A DNA stretch of 7,787 nucleotides from an uncultured Lachnospiraceae bacterium (GCA_947302185.1 CAMYVI010000114.1:1-7787); one strand, 5' to 3'; counted from the first letter of the stretch, positions 1 to 6,172 are shown. The notes: generated from the sequence alone by a model not told the origin. A program made the numbers and translations.

Positions 1-47
1 TCCGAATCCATATAGCCAATATAGGGCATCCATCTCAAAAAAGCGGC

Positions 48-80
48 ATTCCGAGAATCTCATTCGGAATTTAATTATAT
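48..80 (+). terminator. Possible weak terminator of an upstream gene outside the window
   Basis: A 7-bp inverted repeat (ATTCCGA at 48-54, TCGGAAT at 64-70, 9-nt loop) is followed by a T/A-rich run (TTTAATTATATTTT). It would end transcription coming in from the left. The stem is short and only moderately GC-rich, so this is a weak call. No gene is visible in positions 1-100. Confidence 0.3.
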
Positions 81-107
81 TTTCCTTACATTTTTGCAAA
101 ACCTTTA

Positions 108-136
108 TTGACAGAATCGTTTTAGAATTATATAAT
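108..136 (+). promoter_or_regulatory. Consensus housekeeping promoter for tRNA-Met
   Basis: The -35 box TTGACA (108-113) and the -10 box TATAAT (131-136) are both perfect matches to the sigma-70/sigma-A consensus. The spacer is exactly 17 nt. The expected transcript start is near 143, about 19 nt upstream of the mature tRNA. A promoter this strong is usual for stable RNA genes. Confidence 0.9.
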
Positions 137-161
137 AATCAAGCGTTGAAAAATACGGCAT

Positions 162-235
162 GGCGAGATAGCTCAGCTGGCTAGAGCACGCGGTTCATAC
201 CCGCGGTGTCGAGGGTTCGAATCCCCCTCTCGCTA
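162..235 (+). tRNA. tRNA-Met (anticodon CAT), probably elongator type
   Basis: A complete 74-nt cloverleaf is visible. The acceptor stem GGCGAGA pairs with TCTCGCT, with a G-U wobble at the first pair and discriminator A. The D-stem is GCTC/GAGC. The anticodon stem CGCGG/CCGCG encloses the loop TTCATAC, giving anticodon CAT. The T-loop is TTCGAAT. CCA is not encoded. The anticodon stem lacks the three G-C pairs, and the acceptor lacks the C1-A72 mismatch, of initiator tRNA. The body closely resembles the elongator tRNA-Met of Bacillus. A lysidine-modified tRNA-Ile2 cannot be fully excluded but fits less well. One oddity is an A-C mismatch at the second pair of the T-stem (GAGGG against CCCCC). 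The gene stands alone between its own promoter and terminator. Confidence 0.96.
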
Positions 236-236
236 T

Positions 237-280
237 GAAAAAGCCCTCGAAAACATCCTGTTTTCGAGGGCTTTTCTTTA
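237..280 (+). terminator. Strong intrinsic terminator after tRNA-Met, probably bidirectional
   Basis: A perfect 16-bp stem is formed by 239-254 (AAAAGCCCTCGAAAAC) and 260-275 (GTTTTCGAGGGCTTTT) around a 5-nt loop. A T-rich tail follows on the plus strand. Read on the minus strand, the same hairpin is followed by TTTTTCAT, so it can also stop the minus-strand STAS/MATE operon, whose last stop codon lies about 95 nt away. Confidence 0.93.
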
Positions 281-375
281 TGCAGCTCAAACACTGCGTG
301 ATTGTAATATCTTCCGTATCTTCCGGCAGTCTGTTCAAATAACCTCTCTGAATACGTCAACTGATTATGACCGAT

Positions 376-690
376 TCATTTATCGGGTTTAATAAATTCC
401 ATCAGACCGATCAGCTTCAGCACTTCTCTGACCTGTTCATTAATATTCGATATCTCCATTCTCCCATTCTGACGCCTCATCTGTTTGAAGAGAATCAGAA
501 GACTGCGGATACCTACCGATGAGACATACTCCACCTTTTTGAAATCCAAATTAAGAACTTTGACCCGTTTCAGATCTCCGCTAAGCGCATCCAGAAGCTC
601 CTCGGCGTTCGAAGCATCGATTCTCCCATCGATAGCCGCCACCAATTCAATACCTTCCTCCGTCTTTATTTTATTCTTCGTTATATTCAT
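376..690 (-). CDS. STAS-domain anti-sigma-factor antagonist (SpoIIAA/RsbV-like)
   Basis: This 104-residue protein is the size of a single STAS domain, as in SpoIIAA and RsbV. These small cytoplasmic proteins bind an anti-sigma kinase in their unphosphorylated form and release its sigma factor. The central strand-turn-helix YVSSVGIRSLL (residues 55-65) matches the family signature. Ser58, two residues before Gly60, aligns with the phosphoacceptor serine. The usual Asp before it is Ser57, as in many STAS proteins of the SSxGL type. The start is ATG with AGGAG at 699-703, 8 nt upstream. The gene begins 14 nt after the stop of the MATE-kinase fusion and has no promoter of its own, so the two are almost certainly co-transcribed. 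The natural partner is the GHKL domain on that fusion. A sigma-independent role, such as direct control of the transporter, is possible. Confidence 0.9.
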   Translation of the reverse strand: MNITKNKIKTEEGIELVAAIDGRIDASNAEELLDALSGDLKRVKVLNLDFKKVEYVSSVGIRSLLILFKQMRRQNGRMEISNINEQVREVLKLIGLMEFIKPDK

Positions 691-698
691 AAGACATT

Positions 699-703
699 CT
701 CCT
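699..703 (-). promoter_or_regulatory. Ribosome binding site of the STAS gene
   Basis: AGGAG on the minus strand lies 8 nt before the ATG at 690 and just after the TAA stop of the upstream gene (705-707). This tight spacing suggests translational coupling of the transporter-kinase and its antagonist. Confidence 0.75.
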
Positions 704-704
704 G

Positions 705-2480
705 TTAAATATGTATGATCAGGTTATTCGTATTCATCGTATTAAGATAAACAACATCCTTCGCCATCTTTACAATCATTCGTATTCCCATATTCTTCAT
801 CGGATCTTTGGCGTCCTTAAGCATTTCATACTGTTCCTTGGGATTAAAAGGTCTGCAGTTATCCCGGATTCGAAGTATAATCTCATCCTCTTTGATCAGG
901 ATTCTTATATCTACATAATTCTCTTTTCCCTCTATAAATCCGTGCTGAATTATATTTCCGGCCATCTCCTCGATTGCCAGTCCCAAAAAATATACCTTGT
1001 TCTCGTCAACTCCGTTCTCCTCAGCGAACAAAGACGCAAGGCGGGACATGACCATTACTTCCTCAAGAGATTCTACGGTGAGCTCGAGTTCTTTTCCCGC
1101 CGCGAAACCGAAATCTCTTGACAGAAGCAAAGCTTTATCAAGCAGACTATCTCCGTACTGTCTGAAAATATAAGCGTACCCAACCAGAAGTGCAAAGAAA
1201 GCGGTGAACGGTCTGGCCATTATGGCCCCCCTGCCGCCGAAACAACGGACCAGCACAAGCACGACAGGCACACTAATCCCGCACTCCAGGAGAAAGCTGT
1301 AAATATTGGCATGATGAAAGCGACGGACACCCATCAGATAATCGTCGAAACAGTAGGCAGCTAGCAGCATCGGCATTGCGATAGCCAGCCATTTCACGCC
1401 CCCCGTAGCCATAGTGTAAGCGGTCGGGTTTGAGATATTCAGGTAAACCCTTGTAAAGAACGGGGCTCCTATGAGAAGTATAAAAGCTATGACCAGGATG
1501 ATAGGTGCCGCGATAAAATAAGTCGACTTGATCAATTCTTTCAGAGCATTCTTGTCTTCTTCACCATAATATATACTGGACAGCATCCAGACGGTCTCAG
1601 CCGCCCCCAGATAGAAAACATTAAAAAGACTGTCGACAGATCTCTGCACTCCGTATGCCGCAACGGCGTTGCTGGTAGCTGTGATAGCCAGAAGATGGTT
1701 GATCACAAGACCGTTAATAGTATTACCGATACGTGATATGCCGACAGGCAGACCGCTCCAGATCATATCGCGAGCCCGGTGCCATGCGAGATTGTTTATA
1801 TCAAGCTTCAGCATTGTGTTTTTCTTAGTAAAATGAAGCAGAAGAACGGCAAGGGAAAAATAATTTCCGATAGCGGTAGCGATACCCATGCCCAGCATTC
1901 CGCCGGAAAAAGCAAAGACTACAAGAATATCTCCTATCACGTCAACTATCGTCATTACTATGACAGATCTGATGACACGCTTTCCGTCGCCATCCATCTG
2001 CATGAAAGAGGACAATACTTTGGCACCGTTTGAAGCCGGCACTCCCAATGCGTATCCGATCAGATAACCCCGTACAGGACCGACGAGTTCGGAGAGAGAG
2101 CCTCTTGCTCCGAGCAGGAACGCTATCTGACCGCTGAAAAGAATGGTGATGCAGCTCATTATAACAGAAATGCCTACCGACTGAAAAAAAGCCATCGAAA
2201 AAGTTCTGTTTCCTGCATCGAGCTTGCCGTTTCCTATGAGTCGGGAAACGATATTTCTGGATCCTCCGGCAATTACAGCCCCTACTGTTGAGAAAACAAA
2301 TATGCTCGGTCCCGCCAGACCATATGCCGCTACGGCATCGGTATGCATGAAGTTTCCGATCATCATTCCATCGACCATCGGGCCGATGCAAAATGCCATA
2401 GTGGAGAGGACTGTAGTAAAGAAGGACTGTATGAAAACCTTCTCCACTATAGATCCTCCTCGTTTTCTCCTCCGCGCCAT
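705..2480 (-). CDS. MATE-type transporter fused to an RsbW/SpoIIAB-like GHKL kinase domain
   Basis: A 591-residue fusion. Residues 12-440 look like a MATE (MOP superfamily) multidrug/Na+ antiporter with about 12 hydrophobic segments. The two MATE half-repeats show as GPMVDGMMIGN...DAVAAYGLAGP (about 33-58) and INGLVINHLL...NAVAAYGVQRS (about 255-281). Residues 465-591 form a soluble HATPase_c_2-type domain. Its N-box is GLAIEEMAGNIIQHG (500-514; Glu504/505, Asn509), its G1-box DNCRPFNP (540-547), and its G2-like motif is MGIRM (564-568). Such domains phosphorylate STAS antagonists and bind sigma factors. Ordinary MATE proteins end near 450 residues. I chose ATG at 2480 because AGAGGT lies 6 nt upstream. 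An in-frame GTG at 2516 has no ribosome binding site and sits almost on the predicted transcript start. In the G1-box, Cys542 replaces the usual Gly. Substrate unknown. Confidence 0.9.
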   Translation of the reverse strand: MARRRKRGGSIVEKVFIQSFFTTVLSTMAFCIGPMVDGMMIGNFMHTDAVAAYGLAGPSIFVFSTVGAVIAGGSRNIVSRLIGNGKLDAGNRTFSMAFFQSVGISVIMSCITILFSGQIAFLLGARGSLSELVGPVRGYLIGYALGVPASNGAKVLSSFMQMDGDGKRVIRSVIVMTIVDVIGDILVVFAFSGGMLGMGIATAIGNYFSLAVLLLHFTKKNTMLKLDINNLAWHRARDMIWSGLPVGISRIGNTINGLVINHLLAITATSNAVAAYGVQRSVDSLFNVFYLGAAETVWMLSSIYYGEEDKNALKELIKSTYFIAAPIILVIAFILLIGAPFFTRVYLNISNPTAYTMATGGVKWLAIAMPMLLAAYCFDDYLMGVRRFHHANIYSFLLECGISVPVVLVLVRCFGGRGAIMARPFTAFFALLVGYAYIFRQYGDSLLDKALLLSRDFGFAAGKELELTVESLEEVMVMSRLASLFAEENGVDENKVYFLGLAIEEMAGNIIQHGFIEGKENYVDIRILIKEDEIILRIRDNCRPFNPKEQYEMLKDAKDPMKNMGIRMIVKMAKDVVYLNTMNTNNLIIHI

Positions 2481-2486
2481 AGTTCT

Positions 2487-2492
2487 ACCTCT
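2487..2492 (-). promoter_or_regulatory. Ribosome binding site that decides the MATE-kinase start
   Basis: AGAGGT on the minus strand lies 6 nt before the ATG at 2480. The alternative GTG at 2516 has no Shine-Dalgarno sequence, so translation should begin at the ATG, giving the sequence MARRRKRGG. Confidence 0.7.
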
Positions 2493-2524
2493 ATTTCCGG
2501 ATAATACATTTCGCACCGAGAACT

Positions 2525-2530
2525 ATTATA
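2525..2530 (-). promoter_or_regulatory. Possible -10 box of the MATE-kinase/STAS operon
   Basis: A perfect TATAAT on the minus strand predicts a transcript start near 2518 and a 5' leader of about 38 nt before the ATG at 2480. No convincing -35 hexamer lies 16-19 nt upstream, and there is no TGn extension. The promoter may be weak, activated, or read by another sigma factor. Confidence 0.45.
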
Positions 2531-2610
2531 TTACATAAATCCTATCATAGCGATAAAAAATTCATTTTCAATCCATTCTTCTCAGATCGAAAGAATTCAA
2601 ACAGATAAAA

Positions 2611-2690
2611 TAAGAGCTGCCATAAATCACATCTCCGCTTCAGAGTATTGCTACTCGTGACAACTGCGCAAAGTGTTTCTGACAGCTCTT
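2611..2690 (-). terminator. Structured 3' element, probably the terminator of the L,D-transpeptidase gene
   Basis: Read on the minus strand, AAGAGCTGTC (2690-2681) pairs over 10 bp with GGCAGCTCTT (2621-2612). The single imperfect pair is a U-G wobble in the minus-strand RNA but an A-C clash in the plus-strand RNA, which favours minus-strand function. ATTTTATCTGTTT follows the stem. The 59-nt enclosed region holds an inner hairpin, GAGTA-GCAA-TACTC (2656-2643), with a GNRA-type tetraloop. It begins 10 nt after the transpeptidase stop codon. The long loop is unusual for a simple terminator, so a stable 3' UTR or small RNA is an alternative. Confidence 0.5.
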
Positions 2691-2700
2691 TGACTTTTTA

Positions 2701-4662
2701 TCAATAATCTATCACTATGACTGTGGTGCCTATATCAACCATACTGTAGAGCTCCTGAGCAGCCCAGTACGGCAGATTGACGCAACCGTGCGAACCGCTG
2801 TACCAGTATATGCTTCCTCCAAAGTCATCTCTCCATGTCGCATCGTGAAGACCGATTCCGCCGTTAAAAGCCATCCAGTAGTTAACATAAGATGAATAAG
2901 CGTATGATCCGTCTGCCTGCTGTGCGCCTCTCAGAGTTCTGCCTCTTTCCATCATATAAATGGAATATATGCCGGTAGGAGTGTAGCGGGAGGGACTCGT
3001 CTCGGTTCCCGTAACACATTCAGAAGCCATCTGCAGTTCGTAGTTCTCATAATAGTAAACGGTCTGATCACATTTGTCGACTTCGACATATGTGCCGCCG
3101 AGTCTGGGATCCCTTTCCAGATTATTCATGGAGTAAATCGGTTCCCTCGTCTCGCTGGTGTAACTCAGAAGCTCTTCTGTTATTTTCGCAGCTTCTTTTT
3201 CCTCGTCAATGACGCGGCCGTACAAGTCACAGTCGACCTGAATAACTCCGGCATTGGTGGACTCGAAATCACGAGTATCACGAAGAACATTAAATTCACC
3301 GGCAAGACCGGCGGCGTACTTGGCAGCGCAATCCGCAATGGCCGCTTCGTCTATGTAGTAATAGCCGTTATCCTGAAGAGATACCCACTGACTCGTCGTG
3401 TCACGTCCGAGCACACGTGTCTCGCCGCCCGGAAGCTGGTATGTGATTTCCGTGTTCAGGAAAGTATTGAGAGCTTCCTCCTGGTTAACAAGACCCTCAT
3501 CCGTAGCCATAACTACCGGCTGCTCATAGAGCTCTTCATCCTCCGCTACATTTACTTCCTCCGTACTACTCTTTACCGCCTTATTGGCCAGTTTGATCAG
3601 GCCTTCGGTATCGAGCGCCGTTCCGTAAGTCTCCGGAATGATTTCAAAGGTATTATCATTCTTCAGAATGATCTGGGCGTTGGTCGGAGAAGTCTGCTTT
3701 TCTGCATCTGCTTCATTCAGGGAAGTAATCTTCGCCGAAAGCTTTTTCTCATCATATTCCGTAGCGGAAGCTACAGTATATTCCTTCTTATAACCTAATT
3801 TACCTATGATCCACAGGAAGGGATTCTGAGCTGCCTGAATCTCTGCGACCTCTCCGCTCGGAATATAGGTATAATCGAACATCACACCCGGAATTTTCTC
3901 CACTACGACGTCGTTATATGCAACATCCTGAGATTCCTTACTTTTCTCTTCCGGCGTCTTTTCTTCCGCTGCCTTTTCCTGTTTCTTATCAGACGCCGCC
4001 AGAGCTGCTTCCTCTGCGGTTGTCATATCACTGAGGGATTCGTCCGTCAACGACATATCGGAAACGGATTCATCAGCGGGAGAGGATACCGAAACGGTTT
4101 CCGCGCTGTCTTCGGCGGGTACCGGTTCAATCACTTCTTCCGAATCATGAGACTCAGTACTCATTTGCTTAACGCTTGTATCACCTGCCGCTGCATATAC
4201 CGGAGCTATGATTTCGGTTGCTCCGTCAGCAGCCTGCTCGGGCTCTTCATGACCGATGGATTGCACTTCCGCTGCATAATCGGCAGCAGCTTTGGTACTC
4301 CTCATAGTCAGTGACAGCGTATAGCTTTCTATTCTCTTTTCAAGAAGCGCTTCGACCTGCTCTGGGGTCTTGCTTCCGACGTCAATGCCGTTAATAATCG
4401 TCCCGTCAATGAAACGGTCAGAGTAAACATGAACGAGGAGCAGGTAGATAATCAAAAGGAAAACGCCTGCGAGTCCGGCAAGCAGCCTGCCTCCCTGTTT
4501 CTTATCCATGCCCTGAATCTTATCGGTATATTTCTTTATTCTTTCATTTTCAAGCTGGCTTTTTGCTCTTTTGAACGGTTTCTTTAAACTCTTAAAAAAT
4601 TCGACCACACTCATAAGGAGTGTCTTTTTGGGTTTTGGTTCTTCCGGCCTTATCTTTGCCAT
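2701..4662 (-). CDS. Membrane-anchored L,D-transpeptidase (YkuD domain) with PG_binding_4-like region
   Basis: This 653-residue protein probably makes 3-3 cross-links in peptidoglycan or attaches proteins to it, outside the membrane. Residues 1-58 are a basic cytoplasmic tail. One membrane helix spans about 60-80. Residues 84-118 (INGIDVGSKTPEQVEALL) start a PG_binding_4/VanW-type segment. Residues about 122-248 are an acidic Ser/Ala/Glu-rich insert containing a 10-residue tandem repeat (DESVSDMSLT/DESLSDMTTA). About 250-500 resembles PG_binding_4 again. About 520-653 is YkuD, with His606 and SHGCVNLP (624-631), giving His625 and catalytic Cys627. The usual Arg after CV is Asn, as in many relatives. 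I chose ATG at 4662 because AGAGGT (4669-4674) lies 6 nt upstream. That site directly abuts an in-frame GTG at 4668, which is too close to use. The gene is monocistronic. L,D-transpeptidases are typically insensitive to many beta-lactams. Confidence 0.93.
   Translation of the reverse strand: MAKIRPEEPKPKKTLLMSVVEFFKSLKKPFKRAKSQLENERIKKYTDKIQGMDKKQGGRLLAGLAGVFLLIIYLLLVHVYSDRFIDGTIINGIDVGSKTPEQVEALLEKRIESYTLSLTMRSTKAAADYAAEVQSIGHEEPEQAADGATEIIAPVYAAAGDTSVKQMSTESHDSEEVIEPVPAEDSAETVSVSSPADESVSDMSLTDESLSDMTTAEEAALAASDKKQEKAAEEKTPEEKSKESQDVAYNDVVVEKIPGVMFDYTYIPSGEVAEIQAAQNPFLWIIGKLGYKKEYTVASATEYDEKKLSAKITSLNEADAEKQTSPTNAQIILKNDNTFEIIPETYGTALDTEGLIKLANKAVKSSTEEVNVAEDEELYEQPVVMATDEGLVNQEEALNTFLNTEITYQLPGGETRVLGRDTTSQWVSLQDNGYYYIDEAAIADCAAKYAAGLAGEFNVLRDTRDFESTNAGVIQVDCDLYGRVIDEEKEAAKITEELLSYTSETREPIYSMNNLERDPRLGGTYVEVDKCDQTVYYYENYELQMASECVTGTETSPSRYTPTGIYSIYMMERGRTLRGAQQADGSYAYSSYVNYWMAFNGGIGLHDATWRDDFGGSIYWYSGSHGCVNLPYWAAQELYSMVDIGTTVIVIDY
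4015..4074 (-). repeat. Tandem 30-bp in-frame repeat in the transpeptidase linker
   Basis: Two adjacent 10-residue units, DESVSDMSLT and DESLSDMTTA, lie in the acidic insert. The period is 30 bp and the copies have diverged. This is a typical sign of slippage expansion in a surface-exposed spacer rather than a folded domain. Confidence 0.6.
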
Positions 4663-4703
4663 TCTCACACCTCTGTGTCTACATGAAAATGCTCCAATTC
4701 AGC

Positions 4704-4732
4704 ATGATACGCTGATTTTGGTCTGTTTTCAA
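4704..4732 (-). promoter_or_regulatory. Promoter of the L,D-transpeptidase gene
   Basis: On the minus strand, TTGAAA (4732-4727) and TATCAT (4709-4704) are separated by exactly 17 nt. The predicted start is near 4697, with a 35-nt leader. A short inverted repeat, TCAGC-N7-GCTGA (4699-4715), covers the -10 box and could be an operator, but at 5 bp it could also be chance. Confidence 0.75.
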
Positions 4733-4812
4733 CTGCTTTTCATCACCTTTTTTAAGTTCGTCAGGATGACAAACTATTAATGTGAAAAACTGATAAGAAA
4801 TGCAAGAATGTA

Positions 4813-4833
4813 CAAAAGCGGATCGCGGATCCG
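4813..4833 (-). terminator. Possible short terminator of the decayed nucleotidyltransferase gene
   Basis: On the minus strand, CGGATC-CGC-GATCCG (4833-4819) forms a 6-bp GC-rich hairpin with a 3-nt loop, followed by CTTTTG. It lies about 70 nt after the old stop codon at 4902. The T-run is short, so efficiency may be low. The rest of 4741-4901 shows no gene. Confidence 0.4.
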
Positions 4834-4901
4834 TCTTACCGCTGCCGCGCTACAGCATCATGGTCGTGCAAATGCGTCCTCATCACATATACTTGAATAT
4901 A

Positions 4902-5586
4902 TCAGTTCTTTTCTATTATATGATACTGTTCGAGAAGTTTAATCCGCTCCTGTCCTATTCGAACACTAGCGGAAGCACTGTCCAAAACACCGGGTTCTTT
5001 ACCTTTCAGACCCGGCTCCGATATATAGCGCGCTATACGTTGTATCCATGCAGCGGGAAGAAGAAACGGTGCTCTCTTAAGATAGGGGTAACGAGCCTTC
5101 ATATTTTCATACGGAAGGAACACAGAACCAAGCAGATGTTTCCAGAATTCCGTGGGTGCAGAAATAATTCCTGCCCATTTTGCTTTCGGATTCTCTGCTA
5201 AGACTTCTCCTCCGTTGAACGGCCTGAAGCGTCATATTACTGCTGTGCAGGCGGGAAACGGAAGATGCTCCGTGGACTCCGCCGGCAAATAAATCTTCAA
5301 GAAGAGGTTCTACATTAATTTCCTGAATATTCCAGTCATTAATATTTGTAAAGAATTCTGCTCCCGGCAGCACATATATCTCAATTATCCTTAGCAGCGC
5401 TCTCGCATAATAAAATGCATTTACTGACGTCAGTTTTCTTCGCACCGTCTTCCAGTCTATCCCGTCGCCGTACGCTTCGGCAAACAGACCGATATCACAC
5501 ATAGGGCGTATTCCGACTCCGCTGTGCAGAAAGTGCTTATAGGCATGGAGCATCAGAAACAGAGTAAGATCGGCACAATAATACAT
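4902..5586 (-). pseudogene. Decayed PF14907-type nucleotidyltransferase, 5'-truncated and frameshifted
   Basis: Two reading frames together rebuild the C-terminal part of an uncharacterised nucleotidyltransferase family (NTP_transf_5). The first frame, from 5586, gives the hallmark LHAYKHFLHSGVGIRPMCDI and runs to SRLHSSNMTLQAV. It then leaves the family pattern and stops at 5107. Dropping one base near 5217 (minus-strand GTTCAAC read as GTT-AAC) continues as NGGEVLAENPKAKWAGI, then SVFLPYENMKARYPYLKRAP, to the stop at 4902. The repaired product is about 227 residues, while family members are usually about 350-400. The N-terminal half, with the GxDxD-type nucleotide-transfer motif, is absent. 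Upstream, the frame stays open to 5763 without ATG, GTG or TTG and encodes an acidic Thr/Glu/Pro-rich stretch. A sequencing error could explain the frameshift but not the missing N-terminus. No ribosome binding site or promoter was seen. Confidence 0.8.
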
Positions 5587-5631
5587 ACTGCCGGCAGAAT
5601 ACTCTCCCGCAACCTGAGCGGAAAGAATTTT

Positions 5632-5703
5632 CTCATCAATTACAGGCTCAGCGGTATCGGGTTCATCGCCTGTACCCTCAATTATTGCAGGCTGAGCAGT
5701 ATC
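5632..5703 (-). repeat. Imperfect 45-bp-period direct repeat in the frame upstream of the pseudogene
   Basis: Two 27-nt units (5677-5703 and 5632-5658) match at 21 of 27 positions. On the minus strand they encode DTAQPAIIE and DTAEPVIDE, in the same open frame that runs into the nucleotidyltransferase remnant. The frame contains no start codon between 5763 and 5587. The region looks like a remnant of an acidic linker that was once translated. Confidence 0.55.
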
Positions 5704-5851
5704 ATCAGTTACAAGTATCTCTCCCGAAATATTTGTGTCACTGTTTTCGGGCAGATACCCCTTTCATAACTATCAGGATTCACCCCAAATAAGATCACAG
5801 GATGACAGTCTGCGGAAATGAAAATAATGACTGTGAATATCCGAAGAAAAA

Positions 5852-5860
5852 TGCTATAAT
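5852..5860 (+). promoter_or_regulatory. Extended -10 promoter of the cobalamin riboswitch leader
   Basis: TGCTATAAT (5852-5860) is a perfect extended -10 element (TGnTATAAT). The hexamer 17 nt upstream (TGTGAA, 5832-5837) is a poor -35 box, as extended -10 promoters tolerate. The expected start near 5867 lies about 40 nt before the riboswitch P1 stem. The short leader before it can form a 7-bp hairpin (ATCTGTC at 5872-5878 with GGCAGAT at 5888-5894). Confidence 0.75.
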
Positions 5861-5905
5861 GTAGCGGAAAAATCTGTCTGTTAACTCGGCAGATCTATAA
5901 AATGT

Positions 5906-6093
5906 ATAACCGGTGCCTGATCTCATGCATCAGGGTAAAAGAGAAACAGGTGTGAATCCTGTACGAACCCGTCACTGTGATTGGGGAGTTTTAAGCGATG
6001 CGCATTTGCGCGGTCACTGGCAAAAAGCCGGGAAGGCAGCTTGAAACGGGCGGATATACCGCATCCCCATAAGCCAGGAAACCTGCCGGTTAT
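5906..6093 (+). ncRNA. Cobalamin (adenosylcobalamin-type) riboswitch aptamer
   Basis: The P1 stem is an exact 8-bp pairing of ATAACCGG (5906-5913) with CCGGTTAT (6086-6093). Conserved blocks appear in order: GGTGCC (5912-5917); AGAGAAACAGGTGTGAATCC (around 5940-5959), where AGAGAA replaces the more common AGGGAA; CCCGTCACTGTGA (around 5968-5980); TCACTGG followed by GCCGGGAAGGC (around 6014-6038); and the B12 box AAGCCAGGAAACCTGCC (6071-6087). The element binds B12 cofactor in the nascent RNA and normally lowers expression of downstream genes when B12 is plentiful. Together with the terminators downstream, it points to transcriptional attenuation of the chelatase lipoprotein unit. Confidence 0.96.
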
Positions 6094-6144
6094 CAGTGCA
6101 GGGACTGCTGTCCCCGGACCACGTGGATTTGGTTGCGCTATAAC

Positions 6145-6166
6145 AAGTCGTCTCGGACGGCTTTTT
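6145..6166 (+). terminator. First intrinsic terminator of the riboswitch expression platform
   Basis: AGTCGTC (6146-6152) and GACGGCT (6156-6162) form a 7-bp stem with one G-U pair around a TCG loop. A T-run follows (6163-6166, then GTT). It lies about 50 nt after the aptamer and is the likely B12-induced attenuator. A small hairpin, GGGAC-TGCT-GTCCC (6101-6114), and a palindrome, CCACGTGG (6119-6126), lie between aptamer and terminator. I could not identify the antiterminator pairing by eye. Confidence 0.82.
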
Positions 6167-6172
6167 GTTGGT

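Noticed and set aside
162..235. tRNA gene as an integration site for a mobile element
   Set aside because: No integrase gene and no duplicated tRNA 3' end were found in the window.
1942..2391. Minus-strand 149-codon open frame within the MATE domain
   Set aside because: It is Arg/Cys/His-rich with no family signal and lies fully inside the strongly supported MATE frame. It is a shadow frame.
2481..2516. GTG start at 2516 for the MATE-kinase fusion
   Set aside because: It has no ribosome binding site and lies almost on the predicted transcript start. The ATG at 2480 has AGAGGT at 6 nt.
4663..4668. GTG start at 4668 for the L,D-transpeptidase
   Set aside because: The AGAGGT ribosome binding site directly abuts it with no spacer. 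The ATG two codons later is correctly spaced.
4819..4832. Tandem GCGGATC repeat at 4818-4831 considered as an attachment site or protein-binding repeat
   Set aside because: There are only two 7-nt copies. The minus-strand hairpin followed by a T-run explains the sequence better.
4800..5201. Plus-strand open frame opposite the nucleotidyltransferase remnant
   Set aside because: It has no ribosome binding site and no recognisable motif. The minus strand of the same DNA encodes clear family sequence.
5524..5769. Plus-strand open frame of about 81 codons before the riboswitch promoter
   Set aside because: It has no Shine-Dalgarno sequence and is antisense to the minus-strand remnant with its in-frame repeat.
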